Assembly: GCA_902799185.1 (NCBI GenBank)
Contig: CADBZO010000014.1
Coordinates: forward strand, 18,772-59,685
Reading direction: 5' to 3'
Source: an uncultured Bacteroidales bacterium
Lineage (GTDB): Bacteria > Bacteroidota > Bacteroidia > Bacteroidales > Paludibacteraceae
Length of the DNA stretch: 40,914 nt
A program made the position numbers and the translations under genes. The notes beneath the pieces were generated by a model. That model ran no database searches. It had not been told where the DNA came from and saw only the letters and a program-made list of their open reading frames with translations. This document shows, one piece after another, positions 16,774-25,433 of the stretch. Position 1 is the stretch's first letter. The number at the start of each line of letters is the position of its first letter.

Positions 16774-19700
16774 TTATTTGATAGCCGTGCCCAGCACGTT
16801 GTAGGCCTTGCCGTCACGGAGGATAAGCAACTGACCGTCACGGAGCACTTTGCGCGCGTCGTTGGACGGAGTAGCCACAGACTCAATACCCTGGGTGAAG
16901 TAGCTCGGATCCTCGTCATAGAGGGTGATATGGTTGGAAGGATTGCCGGAGGCATAGTTGGTGTAGTCTCCCGAACTGCACATCAGCTCCATGAACCGGC
17001 CTACGTACGTCTTACCGTCATCTCCTACGAGACGGAAAGAACCGGTGTAGAACGCTTGGGTGAGGCTATAACCACTCGATATTTCCACCTCGTCATAGCC
17101 GTCAAACTGGAGGCGGACTTCTGACTCTGTACCTTGAACCGTACCGTCACTCAGGTAAATCAAATCGCTCTCGCTATCCAGATTCTGACGAGTCAGGTTA
17201 TAGTTGCCGGAGAGGGCGGCTGCACTATTGGTGTACACCAGGAACCATGCGAACTGGTAGCCGGCATTATCGACTCCGAATTGCAGGATCCAACCGTTCT
17301 TGCCCTCCTGATACCATTTTGTTTTGGGCTCGATATAGTAGGCGTTAAGGCCTATTACATTCAGTTCTACAGCATCTGCAGGAATCTCCGCTGCCTTGGA
17401 CACGAAATCGTTACCGGCAACAGCGTTGGATGCCTCGAAATAGTTGCCGTTAGCGCCTTCGTTGAACGCCTGTACGGTCCAGGACCACGTACCGTCTTTC
17501 GGCATGGTCGTCGTCTTGGTGGTGCCGTTGACGGTCAGCGTGGAGTAGAACTCGCCGTCGCAATAGAGGGTAATCACATAGCGGTCGGCGGCTGTAACGG
17601 CCTCCCACGTGAAGGTCACATTATCGCCGCCTGCTACCTCTGCGTGGAGGTTGGTCGGCTCGTAGTTGTTCACGCCTACGGTGAAGTTAGTAGCCATTTC
17701 CTGACCAAGCGCGTTGTTATATCTATCCACTACCTGCACGATAACGGTGTAGGACTTGCCTTCCACTACATTAACCGTCAGCGGGGAAGCAGGACGGTCT
17801 TTGGTATCGAAGTTGTCGTAAGCGACTGTCTCGCCGGACCAAACGCGAACGTACAGACGCTCACCCTGACCGAACTCAGGATCTACCCAAGTGAGGGTGG
17901 CGGTTTTCTTGTCCTCAGCCACCTCAGCCTTCAAACCGGTTACGTATTTAGCAACGAGTTCAAACGGGATAAGCGCCAGTTGGTCACCCTTCGCATATTT
18001 GCCGTCTTCTCCCTGTACGAGCGCATATACCTGAATCTGATACTTACCCGGAGCCAGACCTAACATGGAGCCTACGTTAATCACGCATTTATTCCATGAA
18101 TCGCCTTTCTGCAAGCCGGCTTCATCGACATTGAGGATCCACTTGGTAGAGCAGTAGTAATGGTTGTCAGAGTCGTCGCCTGCGGGGAAACCGCCGAACT
18201 CGCCGGACTCCATATCCTGATAAGCGAACCGGTCGCACTCTTCGGTAGTAGCGACGGTACCGGCAACCATTGCTTGCGCGTCAGCGTCAAAGAGCGCGAT
18301 AGCGAAAGCGGATGCGTTGTAGGAATACCACATGAACTGCGCCTGGCAGTAGGTCAGCGCATATATATTGGCGTCCGCCAGTTCTTCTTGCGAGGGATCC
18401 ACTTCGCCGGAATGACCGATACCGGCGAGAACAAAGTTATCCAGTGACGCGCTGCCGAAATTGCTGGTACCGCCTGCAAAGCGGAAAGCGATGTACTCTA
18501 CTCCGGCGGGCAGTTCATTCAAGGGGAATACCACATGTTTGTAGTCATCAGTAATAGTCTGCTCAAGCTTCTTCAGGGAGACGAAAGTAGCAGCGTCTGC
18601 GGGGTTGGTCATATAGCCTATTTCCAATACTCCGTAGTCCGCACTAATCACGGAAGTGCAGTAGTCGAACGCCAGTTCGCAGGTGTCGAGTTTGGCGTTG
18701 AAGAGAGGCATTGCAAATACCTGGGCGGAGGTAGCGCCGCCTCCACGGGCGGTGAGATGCTGTTCGCCGGTAGCTATCTGATTGCCGTTGCCGTCATCCT
18801 TTTTCTCCGCTACGATAGTCACAGCGGGGGCTGCGGAGGAAATAGTCCAGCATCCGGGGGCTATGTCGCCGACGGTCTCGCTGCCGGAGGCGTCGCGGGT
18901 GAAAGTCTCAATCCAAGGCACGTTCAGACGGGCGCAAGCGGTTTTGAAGGTAGCTTTTACGGTCTCGCTTACTGCTGTTTCGGAGCAATAGGAGCGTACG
19001 TAGAAATAGTATTTCTGCTCGTCATAGAGACCAGTTACGGTTACAGACTTCTGGTCCGTCACTTTGGCGGCAGTCCAGTCGGGCTGGTCGCCTTCGAATT
19101 CAAGACAGTACTGGTACTGCGAAGCTTCGCCTTGCCACGAAACAGTAGCAGTAGCCTCCGTCACCTTCGATACGGTAACAGCGGTAGGCGCTTTGCAAGT
19201 CTCGCTGACGGGATCGGTATCGCCGCCTGCTATCACGAAAGTGACTTTCGGCTGTTTGTTGACACGTGAAGAGCCACTGTTCGCGTACTTAATCAGGTAA
19301 TCCGAATTCACGGAATAGAAAGAAGAGGCGGAATAGGTTCCTGCCCTCGTGATTTCTACCTGAATAAGCAAGTTTCCGCCCTCATAGGCGTACGGGGTGG
19401 TGAAATTGACGGTCAGCTCCCCGTCTGCTACGGACAGAGTTCCTTCATATACTTCGGTAAGCGCGCTGCCTTCCGACGCGGTCGCATAGGCTCCTGAAGC
19501 ATTCTGGAAATAGGTGAAATCCGTCTTGGTGAGAGATACTTTGAACTCTGCCTTGCCCCAAGACTGGGTTTGGTTGGAGGAGTAGAAGGTCAGCGCCTTG
19601 ATTTCGCTGCCTGCTGTGATGCCTTTAAGTTGGTCTGCCAGATAGATGGCTTGCATCTTTTGTCCCTGAGAATCGGCGTTATCGCCAAAAACAGGGAAAC

Positions 19701-19806
19701 GCCCCTGGGTGGCAGTTCCACCGGGGTTTACAGTGACTGCCTGATCGGCATGGCCGTACGCGCAGAACAAAACTGCCGCGATAATAACAGAAAAGATTTT
19801 TTTCAT
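16774..19806 (-). CDS. Secreted multidomain Fn3/jelly-roll protein (gene A)
   Basis: 1010 residues from the ATG at 19806, which gives signal peptide MKKIFSVIIAAVLFCAYGHA; a longer frame upstream is less likely. In order: an N-terminal beta domain (~25-195) similar to that of gene B (EVYEGTLSVADGELTVNFTTPY); a fibronectin III domain starting at Cys ~203 and ending FKTAC; a jelly-roll/cleaved-adhesin-like domain (~300-460, with PGCWTIS and IAFRFAGGTSNFGSASLDN); a further beta domain; two more Fn3-like domains (TATLTWVDPE, NVTFTWEAVTAADRYVI); and a last beta domain. It ends with the tail VLRDGQLLILRDGKAYNVLG shared with B-G. Probably exported to the surface and involved in adhesion or carbohydrate/protein binding (inference); no catalytic motif was seen. 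It has its own promoter and terminator. Confidence 0.82.
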   Translation of the reverse strand: MKKIFSVIIAAVLFCAYGHADQAVTVNPGGTATQGRFPVFGDNADSQGQKMQAIYLADQLKGITAGSEIKALTFYSSNQTQSWGKAEFKVSLTKTDFTYFQNASGAYATASEGSALTEVYEGTLSVADGELTVNFTTPYAYEGGNLLIQVEITRAGTYSASSFYSVNSDYLIKYANSGSSRVNKQPKVTFVIAGGDTDPVSETCKAPTAVTVSKVTEATATVSWQGEASQYQYCLEFEGDQPDWTAAKVTDQKSVTVTGLYDEQKYYFYVRSYCSETAVSETVKATFKTACARLNVPWIETFTRDASGSETVGDIAPGCWTISSAAPAVTIVAEKKDDGNGNQIATGEQHLTARGGGATSAQVFAMPLFNAKLDTCELAFDYCTSVISADYGVLEIGYMTNPADAATFVSLKKLEQTITDDYKHVVFPLNELPAGVEYIAFRFAGGTSNFGSASLDNFVLAGIGHSGEVDPSQEELADANIYALTYCQAQFMWYSYNASAFAIALFDADAQAMVAGTVATTEECDRFAYQDMESGEFGGFPAGDDSDNHYYCSTKWILNVDEAGLQKGDSWNKCVINVGSMLGLAPGKYQIQVYALVQGEDGKYAKGDQLALIPFELVAKYVTGLKAEVAEDKKTATLTWVDPEFGQGERLYVRVWSGETVAYDNFDTKDRPASPLTVNVVEGKSYTVIVQVVDRYNNALGQEMATNFTVGVNNYEPTNLHAEVAGGDNVTFTWEAVTAADRYVITLYCDGEFYSTLTVNGTTKTTTMPKDGTWSWTVQAFNEGANGNYFEASNAVAGNDFVSKAAEIPADAVELNVIGLNAYYIEPKTKWYQEGKNGWILQFGVDNAGYQFAWFLVYTNSAAALSGNYNLTRQNLDSESDLIYLSDGTVQGTESEVRLQFDGYDEVEISSGYSLTQAFYTGSFRLVGDDGKTYVGRFMELMCSSGDYTNYASGNPSNHITLYDEDPSYFTQGIESVATPSNDARKVLRDGQLLILRDGKAYNVLGTAIK

Positions 19807-19862
19807 TGTAACAAAATATTTTAGTTTGTTTCTTTTGTCTATCAAAAATAACAAAAAGCGTG

Positions 19863-19894
19863 CAAAGTTACTAAAAATTCTTCAATTATGCAAA
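19863..19894 (-). promoter_or_regulatory. Promoter of gene A
   Basis: Minus strand: TTTG (19894-19891), 20-bp spacer, TAACTTTG (19870-19863). The leader is ~50 nt. Confidence 0.85.
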
Positions 19895-20067
19895 TTTTTG
19901 TACGCAATTTAATCAGAAATGCGACATTTAACCAACATATAGGACAAAAATGCACACAATATAACTATTATGCAACATTTATTTGCTCTCAGCCACAGGA
20001 CCATCACGGGACCATCTTCCGAGAACGGCTTAACCACGACTCAAGAACGTCCTTCTTGAAACGCCAA

Positions 20068-20106
20068 ACCCCTCCGTTTTCATTTCCGGAAGGGTTTTTA
20101 ATATAC
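20068..20106. terminator. Possible terminator-like hairpin
   Basis: AAACCCCTCCG pairs, with one mismatch, with CGGAAGGGTTT, and TTT follows on the plus strand. No plus-strand gene ends here, so its role is uncertain; it may be a relic of a repeat. The surrounding 19895-20238 stretch has no convincing gene. Confidence 0.35.
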
Positions 20107-20111
20107 ATAGT

Positions 20112-20138
20112 GGGGTGTAGGGGTATGGGGGAGAGGGG
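20112..20138 (+). other. G-quadruplex-capable G-run cluster
   Basis: Four G-runs of 4, 4, 5 and 4 bases separated by loops TGTA, TAT and AGA within 27 bp. It meets the strict four-tract criterion for an intramolecular G-quadruplex on the plus strand. It lies downstream of the 44-residue ORF and of gene B (both minus strand), so the RNA of that operon carries the C-rich complement. Confidence 0.7.
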
Positions 20139-20183
20139 AGAGATCTTAAAATTTGGCATTTATACACCGGCCGGAGATACAAC

Positions 20184-20208
20184 AGCGGCACGGGGTTGCC
20201 GTGCCGCT
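20184..20208 (-). terminator. Strong hairpin after the gene B / small-ORF operon
   Basis: A perfect 10-bp stem, AGCGGCACGG with CCGTGCCGCT, and loop GGTTG. It lies 31 bp past the small-ORF stop on the minus strand. The following bases (TGTTGTATC) are only weakly T-rich, so termination strength is uncertain. Confidence 0.5.
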
Positions 20209-20238
20209 GAGGGAATAGTTACGCTATTGGCGTGAGGA

Positions 20239-20373
20239 TCAACGTCCATCATCCGGATCGCCAGCAGAAATCGGAGTTCCAAGGTCTAAGGTATAGGATA
20301 CCTGCTGGCAGATGCCATAGGAGGTGCTGACTGTCAGTGTCTCGACAGAGGGGCTATAATAATTCTTCTTCAT
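20239..20373 (-). CDS. 44-residue small protein, MKKxYxxPxxE family
   Basis: A short ORF with ATG at 20373 and TGA at 20239, 23 bp behind gene B and so in the same transcript. It begins MKKNYYSPSVETLTVS, has one Cys (GICQQ), and ends SAGDPDDGR. This layout, MKK-x-Y-x-x-P-x-x-E at the start, a Cys in the middle and an acidic DP-rich end, is recurrent among very small Bacteroidota ORFs that are usually left unannotated. It is not a classical signal peptide. Function is unknown. The conserved-looking start, good spacing and placement make a real gene likely. Confidence 0.6.
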   Translation of the reverse strand: MKKNYYSPSVETLTVSTSYGICQQVSYTLDLGTPISAGDPDDGR

Positions 20374-20396
20374 AACTATATTATCTGTTTTGGTTC

Positions 20397-23300
20397 TTAT
20401 TGTATTTTATGTCCCTGGAGGTTATACTTCACGCCGTTGCGGATGATAACTACCTGGTTGTTCTCCAATACCTTGAGGCTCTGTACCTGCCCGCCTTGAA
20501 TGTTCTCGCAGCCGGTAGCTATCTGCTCGCCCATCACGATGCGCGCCGGCATACCGTGACGGATAGGAGCATTGCTTGGCTCCGTTCCGACAGGCGTGTT
20601 GGTCTGGAAGTAAGCACGGAAGCTCTTGAGGCTGTGACCGTCATAACCTGACCAAGCGATTTGGTTGTTCGCCAGCATGAAGAGTTTGGTCTTATCATCC
20701 AGCTGGAAGGTATCCGGGGCGAAGATACCGACGAACTTCACATCGTCATTCTCACCGACAGCCTTTCCTTCAAAAGCGGCAATCGTCACACTCGTGAAAA
20801 TCGGATTAACGATATTCTCACCCGCCGTCCAGCTGATGAGGTACGGTACGCCGGCTTCGATAGCGTCAGTAGGATAAACGCGGAGCAGCAGTTCGCCGTT
20901 CTCCACATAGCCGTATTTGAACGCCAGCAGTTCGCCTCCCTCCAGCGGAGTACCATCCAGCGTCGGCAGACCGAACGGCAAGCAGACTGTATTGAAGTAG
21001 CCGTCAGCATAGAAGGTACGGTTAATCTGTATATCAAGGGTCTGACCATTGTTAGCCTCCAAAGCATCGGTGTTATCCTCATCGTTTGCCATAACGAGGG
21101 TGTTGGATACACGGATGTTATCCAAGTACAGATTGCCTTCACCAGTGTTGCCAATGAAGCGGAAAGCGATGTTACCGCTACCGGCGGTGAACGGAACAAG
21201 CACTTGGGTGGTAGAAGCAGCCGTCAGTGCCTCGCTTACAGCCACGAAGGAATTCTTATCCTCTGCATCGGTTACATAACCTACCTGAAGCGTACCATTA
21301 GAAGTACTATAGTCGAAGGCAACAGATGCGCCTACGAAAGAAGCTTCCAATTCCGGCAGAACAATTACCGTAGCATTGGTCTTCGGAGCATCTGCACGCA
21401 GCTGTCCGTTAGCTACATATGCGCTATAGTAAGTAGCGGCATAAACATTCCAGCACTCCGGCATATCGTAGTCTGCTACAGCGTCGAAGTCCTCATCGAA
21501 CGGCAGCGCCGCAGCAGCGCACTTGGTAGTGAAGGAAGTCTTAACGGCATCGCTCTGATCCTCGGTGTCGCAATACGAACGTACGTAGAAGTCGTAAGCG
21601 GTTGTCGGAACAAGAGTTGTCAGCGTAGCGGACAGTTCGTCTGTCAGCGTAGCAGCAGTCCAATCCGGGGTCTCGCCGGCGGGTACACATACATACTGGT
21701 ACTGGGTCTCACCCTTGCCGGAGGCCGTCCAAGCGACTGTTGCGCTGTTAGCGGTAATAGCCGAAGCAGCGATAGAAGCAGGCTTGAAGCAAGTCGGGGT
21801 CTTTTTAACCACCACATTATCCACATATCCGGAAGCATAGTTGCTGGTGGAGCTATAGCGGATAGCGAGGTATTTCGCCTCAGCCGGGATAGAAACCAAG
21901 TCGAGTTCGTACGGCTCTGCGCCAAATGCGGTGAGTGTAGGCAGAGTCTCCAGAGCTACAAAAGTAACACCGTCAGCCTTTACATAACCCAACTGGAAGT
22001 TAGCACTACCGCCCTTGTAGTAGAGCGAGAAGGTGAGGGTGCTCAGGTCTGCGGTGAGAGCGGGCAGAACAGCTATCTGCTCAGCGCTACCATAGAAGTA
22101 GAGGAACTTGCCTGTACCTCCGTATGCAGCCGCACCGCTGTAAACATACGGATAGTCGGTAGCAGAAATCTTGCTCCAGCAAGCCGGCATCTCTTCGGAC
22201 TCCTCGGCATCGAAGTTGTTGCTATACGGCAGTTCGTCGGTAGCAGCACAACGGGTAGTGAAGGTGAGCGAGTTAGACCAAGCCTCATCATCGCCGGCAG
22301 CACACTCTACTTGAACCTGTACGTTATACGAAGTCGATGCCTCCAGACCGGTGAGCAGATACGAGGTGCCGGTAACGGCAACGGTATTCCATGTGCTTGC
22401 ACCTACCGCCTGATAGCGCAGTGCCTTGGCATTGCCCGTCCAAGAGATTGTACCGCCGTCGATGGTCGGCGCAGCCGTCGGAGCTGCCAATGCCTCACAA
22501 GGTTTAGCAATAACCTGTACGTCATCCAAATAAGCATAGCTACTTGTAGAGTTGCCAGTGCTACTTACAAAATAGAGGATAACGGTCTCACCTGTGTAGT
22601 CTGACAAGTCTATGGTCTTGACAGTCCAAGAAGTAACTTTGGTGGACAAATCGTTAGGGAGCAAAGTCTTGGTAGCACCACCGTTAGTAGAAATATATAC
22701 ATTTGCATTTATTTTAGTAGAACTTCCATTCTTCCAATTAAACTTGAGAACGGCATCCTCAGACAAGTTGATAGACGGAGTGCTCAACGTGTAACTGTTT
22801 GAAGAACCACGGAGACGGATATAGTAGTTGTATCCTCCACTAACATATTCGCTGTACGGACTCCAACTATATGTTCCGGTAGCGGACCTATCCCAGCAAT
22901 CAGGCAGGACAGAACTGCTGCTAAAGTTCTCCTCAAACGGCATTGCACTTACGCCGCAAGGTGTAGTAAATTCACCTACTGAGCTCCAGTCGCTTACATC
23001 TTCAGAACCGCAGATAGCTTTCACGCGTACATAGTAGGTCGTTGTAGCAGTAAGAGAAGTCAAAGTATAAGAGGCTGCATCTACAGCAATTTCTTCGCTC
23101 CAATCACCACCTTCCGCCTTGTATTGCAGTTTCCAAGCACTCTCGCTTCCGCCTGCCGTCCAAGTAACTACTGCGCTGTTAGCAGTGAGACTTGCCGTAG
23201 CAGCAGCCGGTTTGCCCGGTTTCATACAAGAAGGAGCTTCTTCTACTACGAGATTATCTACATATGCCGATCCGTAGTCTGATGTTCCGTTTGCATAACG

Positions 23301-25397
23301 AATCGTAATGCGTGCATTGTCCGGAGCACCGGCAAAGGCAATCGGTCCAGCTTCAATATAAGAAGCCGACTGATCCAAAGTCTCGACCTCTACAAATGTA
23401 TTAGCATCTGCCGGATCGGTCATATAACCAACAACCAACTTACCATATTGAGAATAGCCGGAAACAGAAGACTTATATCTGAAAGAGAGAACCAAGTCCT
23501 TAATCGGCGTGCTGAACGACGGGAGTGTTGCACTCAATGCGGTAGTAGAACCGCCACCGTAGAACATCAAAGACTTGCCATCGTATGCACTGGAAGTAGT
23601 AACCATCGGATAATAAACTCCGTCAAACGAATCATAGTTCGTTATTCTATCCCAGCAAACAGGATAGCCGTTTGTCTCGTCATCATTGAAGTTATACGGC
23701 CAAGATGTTGCAGTGATAGCGCCACATGCAGTACGGAAAGAAGCAATTTCGCTATATGCACTCTCATCGGTTGCGCCGCATTTAGCTTTTACGCGTACGT
23801 AATACAGAGTGTTTGCGCTCAGGCCTTCCAGCGTGTAAGGTTTTGCGCTTACTGCCTTGTCTGTCCAAGTCTCACCATCGGTGGAGTATTGGAGCGTCCA
23901 TGCAGACTCACCACTATTGGCTGTCCACGTAAGTTTTGCGCTATTGATAGTAATATCAGATGCCGTCGGAGCACTTGGAGCAAGACAAGAAGGAGCCAAA
24001 TCTACGCTAACACCATCAATATATAGTGATCCATAGTCAGACGATCCTCCCGCAAAACGGATGGCAATATAAGAATTATCCGGAGCACCAGCCAAAGCGA
24101 AAGCATTTACATAAGTCCAATCTGTTACTTTAGCCAAAGTTTTCAAAACGTTGAAAGATGCAGCGTTGGTAGGATCAGTCATATAACCAATTTGAGCATC
24201 GCCATAACTAGCATAATCGCTATTCTTATACCAAAACGAAATAGATAATTTGCTCGGCTTTTCAGCAAAAAGAGGTAATATGATCGTTTGAGCAGATGAT
24301 GCGCCTCCACCATAAAAGAACAAATTTTTGCTACCACTACCACTGTGACCAGAACCGCTTTGAACATATGGATATTTAGTAACTGCGCTACTCCAATAAT
24401 CCTCATATTCATAAGCAATTCTATTCCAACAATCAGGAATGTTAGAGACAGAAGAACCGGTTGTTACATCTGCAAAGTCCTCATCGTTCCACGGCAATGT
24501 AGAAACAGCTACGCAAGGAGTTTTAAAAGCGGCAGAAACAGCGGCACTTTGTCCATCTGCGCCACCACAATTTGCACGAACATAGAATTTATAACTTGTC
24601 TGCGGAGTCAATCCATCAACCGTTGCAGAAGCCGAAGTTGCTGTTTTTACAGAAGCCGAAGCCCAATCCGGTTCCTCATCAGCAGGCAAACAAAGGTATT
24701 GCCATTGGGTTTCCGAAGCACCTGCTGTCCAGGTGAACGAAGCGGAATTTGCACTTATTGCTGTGCTTAAAAGGTTGGACGGCTTCTTGCAAGCAGCAGG
24801 AGTCTCATAGGTAAAAGTAGTTTGTGGAAGATTCCATAAAGTAGCATATGGAGTAGTAACATTACCATTATATGCATATGCAGCCGGTTTTTTAGTGGTA
24901 ATATTTGTGTTACCTTTGAATGTTCCGTTTTGGTAATTTGAACTTGTAGTTTTTGTTTGAATATCTAAAAGCAAATTACCACCTCCGTATGTATAAGGAT
25001 TTTGGAACGTGATTGTAACTACACTTCCCCCTGTTACAGTCCCCTCGTAAACTGTTGTTAATTCATCAGTAAACCAAACTTTGCTATCAAAGCCAGTACC
25101 TGAAGTCTCAGCCAAACTGATAGTGAAACTTCCAGACCAAGCATATGAATTACTTTGGTAGAATTTGATAGCAGTAATACTTTTTCCCTCCATTGCGGAC
25201 ATCTCAGAAAGATCTGAAATTGCATAGACGATTTGATTACGTTGCACTGCATCTACATAATTACCATAGAAAGGAGAATACGAGGTTGTATTGTCTCCTT
25301 CCGCGACGGTCAGTTCGTCAGCCCTTACATTACTTCCCCACGGCAGGCAGAATAGCGCCGTGAGCAGGAGAGCTAATAAATAAGTTGATTTTTTCAT
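20397..25397 (-). CDS. Giant secreted Fn3/jelly-roll repeat protein (gene B)
   Basis: 1666 residues; signal peptide MKKSTYLLALLLTALFCLPW. The N-terminal beta domain (~28-200) resembles that of gene A. Five Fn3 + jelly-roll pairs follow: Fn3 begin near 202, 469, 722, 965 and 1201, each opening with a Cys-containing linker (CKKPS, SCLAPS, SCMKPG, PCEALA, TCFKP) and closing F-[KRT]-T-x-C. Each jelly roll has a P-x-CW motif (PDCWNR, PVCWDR, PDCWDR, PACWSK, PECWNV). A C-terminal beta domain (~1445-1630, FNTVCLPFGLPTLDG) precedes the shared tail, VLENNQVVIIRNGVKYNLQG. Surface adhesin or binding protein is the best guess. The 5' part is visibly more AT-rich than the 3' part. No promoter fits in the 36 bp behind the DUF1016 gene, so the two are co-transcribed. 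Confidence 0.85.
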   Translation of the reverse strand: MKKSTYLLALLLTALFCLPWGSNVRADELTVAEGDNTTSYSPFYGNYVDAVQRNQIVYAISDLSEMSAMEGKSITAIKFYQSNSYAWSGSFTISLAETSGTGFDSKVWFTDELTTVYEGTVTGGSVVTITFQNPYTYGGGNLLLDIQTKTTSSNYQNGTFKGNTNITTKKPAAYAYNGNVTTPYATLWNLPQTTFTYETPAACKKPSNLLSTAISANSASFTWTAGASETQWQYLCLPADEEPDWASASVKTATSASATVDGLTPQTSYKFYVRANCGGADGQSAAVSAAFKTPCVAVSTLPWNDEDFADVTTGSSVSNIPDCWNRIAYEYEDYWSSAVTKYPYVQSGSGHSGSGSKNLFFYGGGASSAQTIILPLFAEKPSKLSISFWYKNSDYASYGDAQIGYMTDPTNAASFNVLKTLAKVTDWTYVNAFALAGAPDNSYIAIRFAGGSSDYGSLYIDGVSVDLAPSCLAPSAPTASDITINSAKLTWTANSGESAWTLQYSTDGETWTDKAVSAKPYTLEGLSANTLYYVRVKAKCGATDESAYSEIASFRTACGAITATSWPYNFNDDETNGYPVCWDRITNYDSFDGVYYPMVTTSSAYDGKSLMFYGGGSTTALSATLPSFSTPIKDLVLSFRYKSSVSGYSQYGKLVVGYMTDPADANTFVEVETLDQSASYIEAGPIAFAGAPDNARITIRYANGTSDYGSAYVDNLVVEEAPSCMKPGKPAAATASLTANSAVVTWTAGGSESAWKLQYKAEGGDWSEEIAVDAASYTLTSLTATTTYYVRVKAICGSEDVSDWSSVGEFTTPCGVSAMPFEENFSSSSVLPDCWDRSATGTYSWSPYSEYVSGGYNYYIRLRGSSNSYTLSTPSINLSEDAVLKFNWKNGSSTKINANVYISTNGGATKTLLPNDLSTKVTSWTVKTIDLSDYTGETVILYFVSSTGNSTSSYAYLDDVQVIAKPCEALAAPTAAPTIDGGTISWTGNAKALRYQAVGASTWNTVAVTGTSYLLTGLEASTSYNVQVQVECAAGDDEAWSNSLTFTTRCAATDELPYSNNFDAEESEEMPACWSKISATDYPYVYSGAAAYGGTGKFLYFYGSAEQIAVLPALTADLSTLTFSLYYKGGSANFQLGYVKADGVTFVALETLPTLTAFGAEPYELDLVSIPAEAKYLAIRYSSTSNYASGYVDNVVVKKTPTCFKPASIAASAITANSATVAWTASGKGETQYQYVCVPAGETPDWTAATLTDELSATLTTLVPTTAYDFYVRSYCDTEDQSDAVKTSFTTKCAAAALPFDEDFDAVADYDMPECWNVYAATYYSAYVANGQLRADAPKTNATVIVLPELEASFVGASVAFDYSTSNGTLQVGYVTDAEDKNSFVAVSEALTAASTTQVLVPFTAGSGNIAFRFIGNTGEGNLYLDNIRVSNTLVMANDEDNTDALEANNGQTLDIQINRTFYADGYFNTVCLPFGLPTLDGTPLEGGELLAFKYGYVENGELLLRVYPTDAIEAGVPYLISWTAGENIVNPIFTSVTIAAFEGKAVGENDDVKFVGIFAPDTFQLDDKTKLFMLANNQIAWSGYDGHSLKSFRAYFQTNTPVGTEPSNAPIRHGMPARIVMGEQIATGCENIQGGQVQSLKVLENNQVVIIRNGVKYNLQGHKIQ
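25356..25386 (-). repeat. 31-bp direct repeat, copy 1 (inside gene B signal peptide)
   Basis: Codes for the STYLLALLLTA part of B's signal peptide. It matches 26641-26671 at 28 of 31 positions, same orientation. The two copies bracket the DUF1016 gene. Confidence 0.85.
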
Positions 25398-25433
25398 AAA
25401 ATTGTTTGTTTTAGTTAATATTATTGTTGATTT

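Noticed and set aside
17134-18063. Plus-strand open frame opposite gene A (309 codons)
   Set aside because: Same reason: a shadow of a repeat-rich gene, with no plausible initiation or family features.
19888-20235. 115-codon plus-strand frame in the A-B gap
   Set aside because: It starts inside gene A's promoter and crosses hairpins and the G-rich run. No signal peptide or family pattern.
20661-22604. Long plus-strand open frame (647 codons) opposite gene B
   Set aside because: It is antisense to a gene with clear domains, signal peptide and tail. The composition of Ser/Thr/Ala-rich repeats leaves the reverse frame open. No start signal or recognisable domain.
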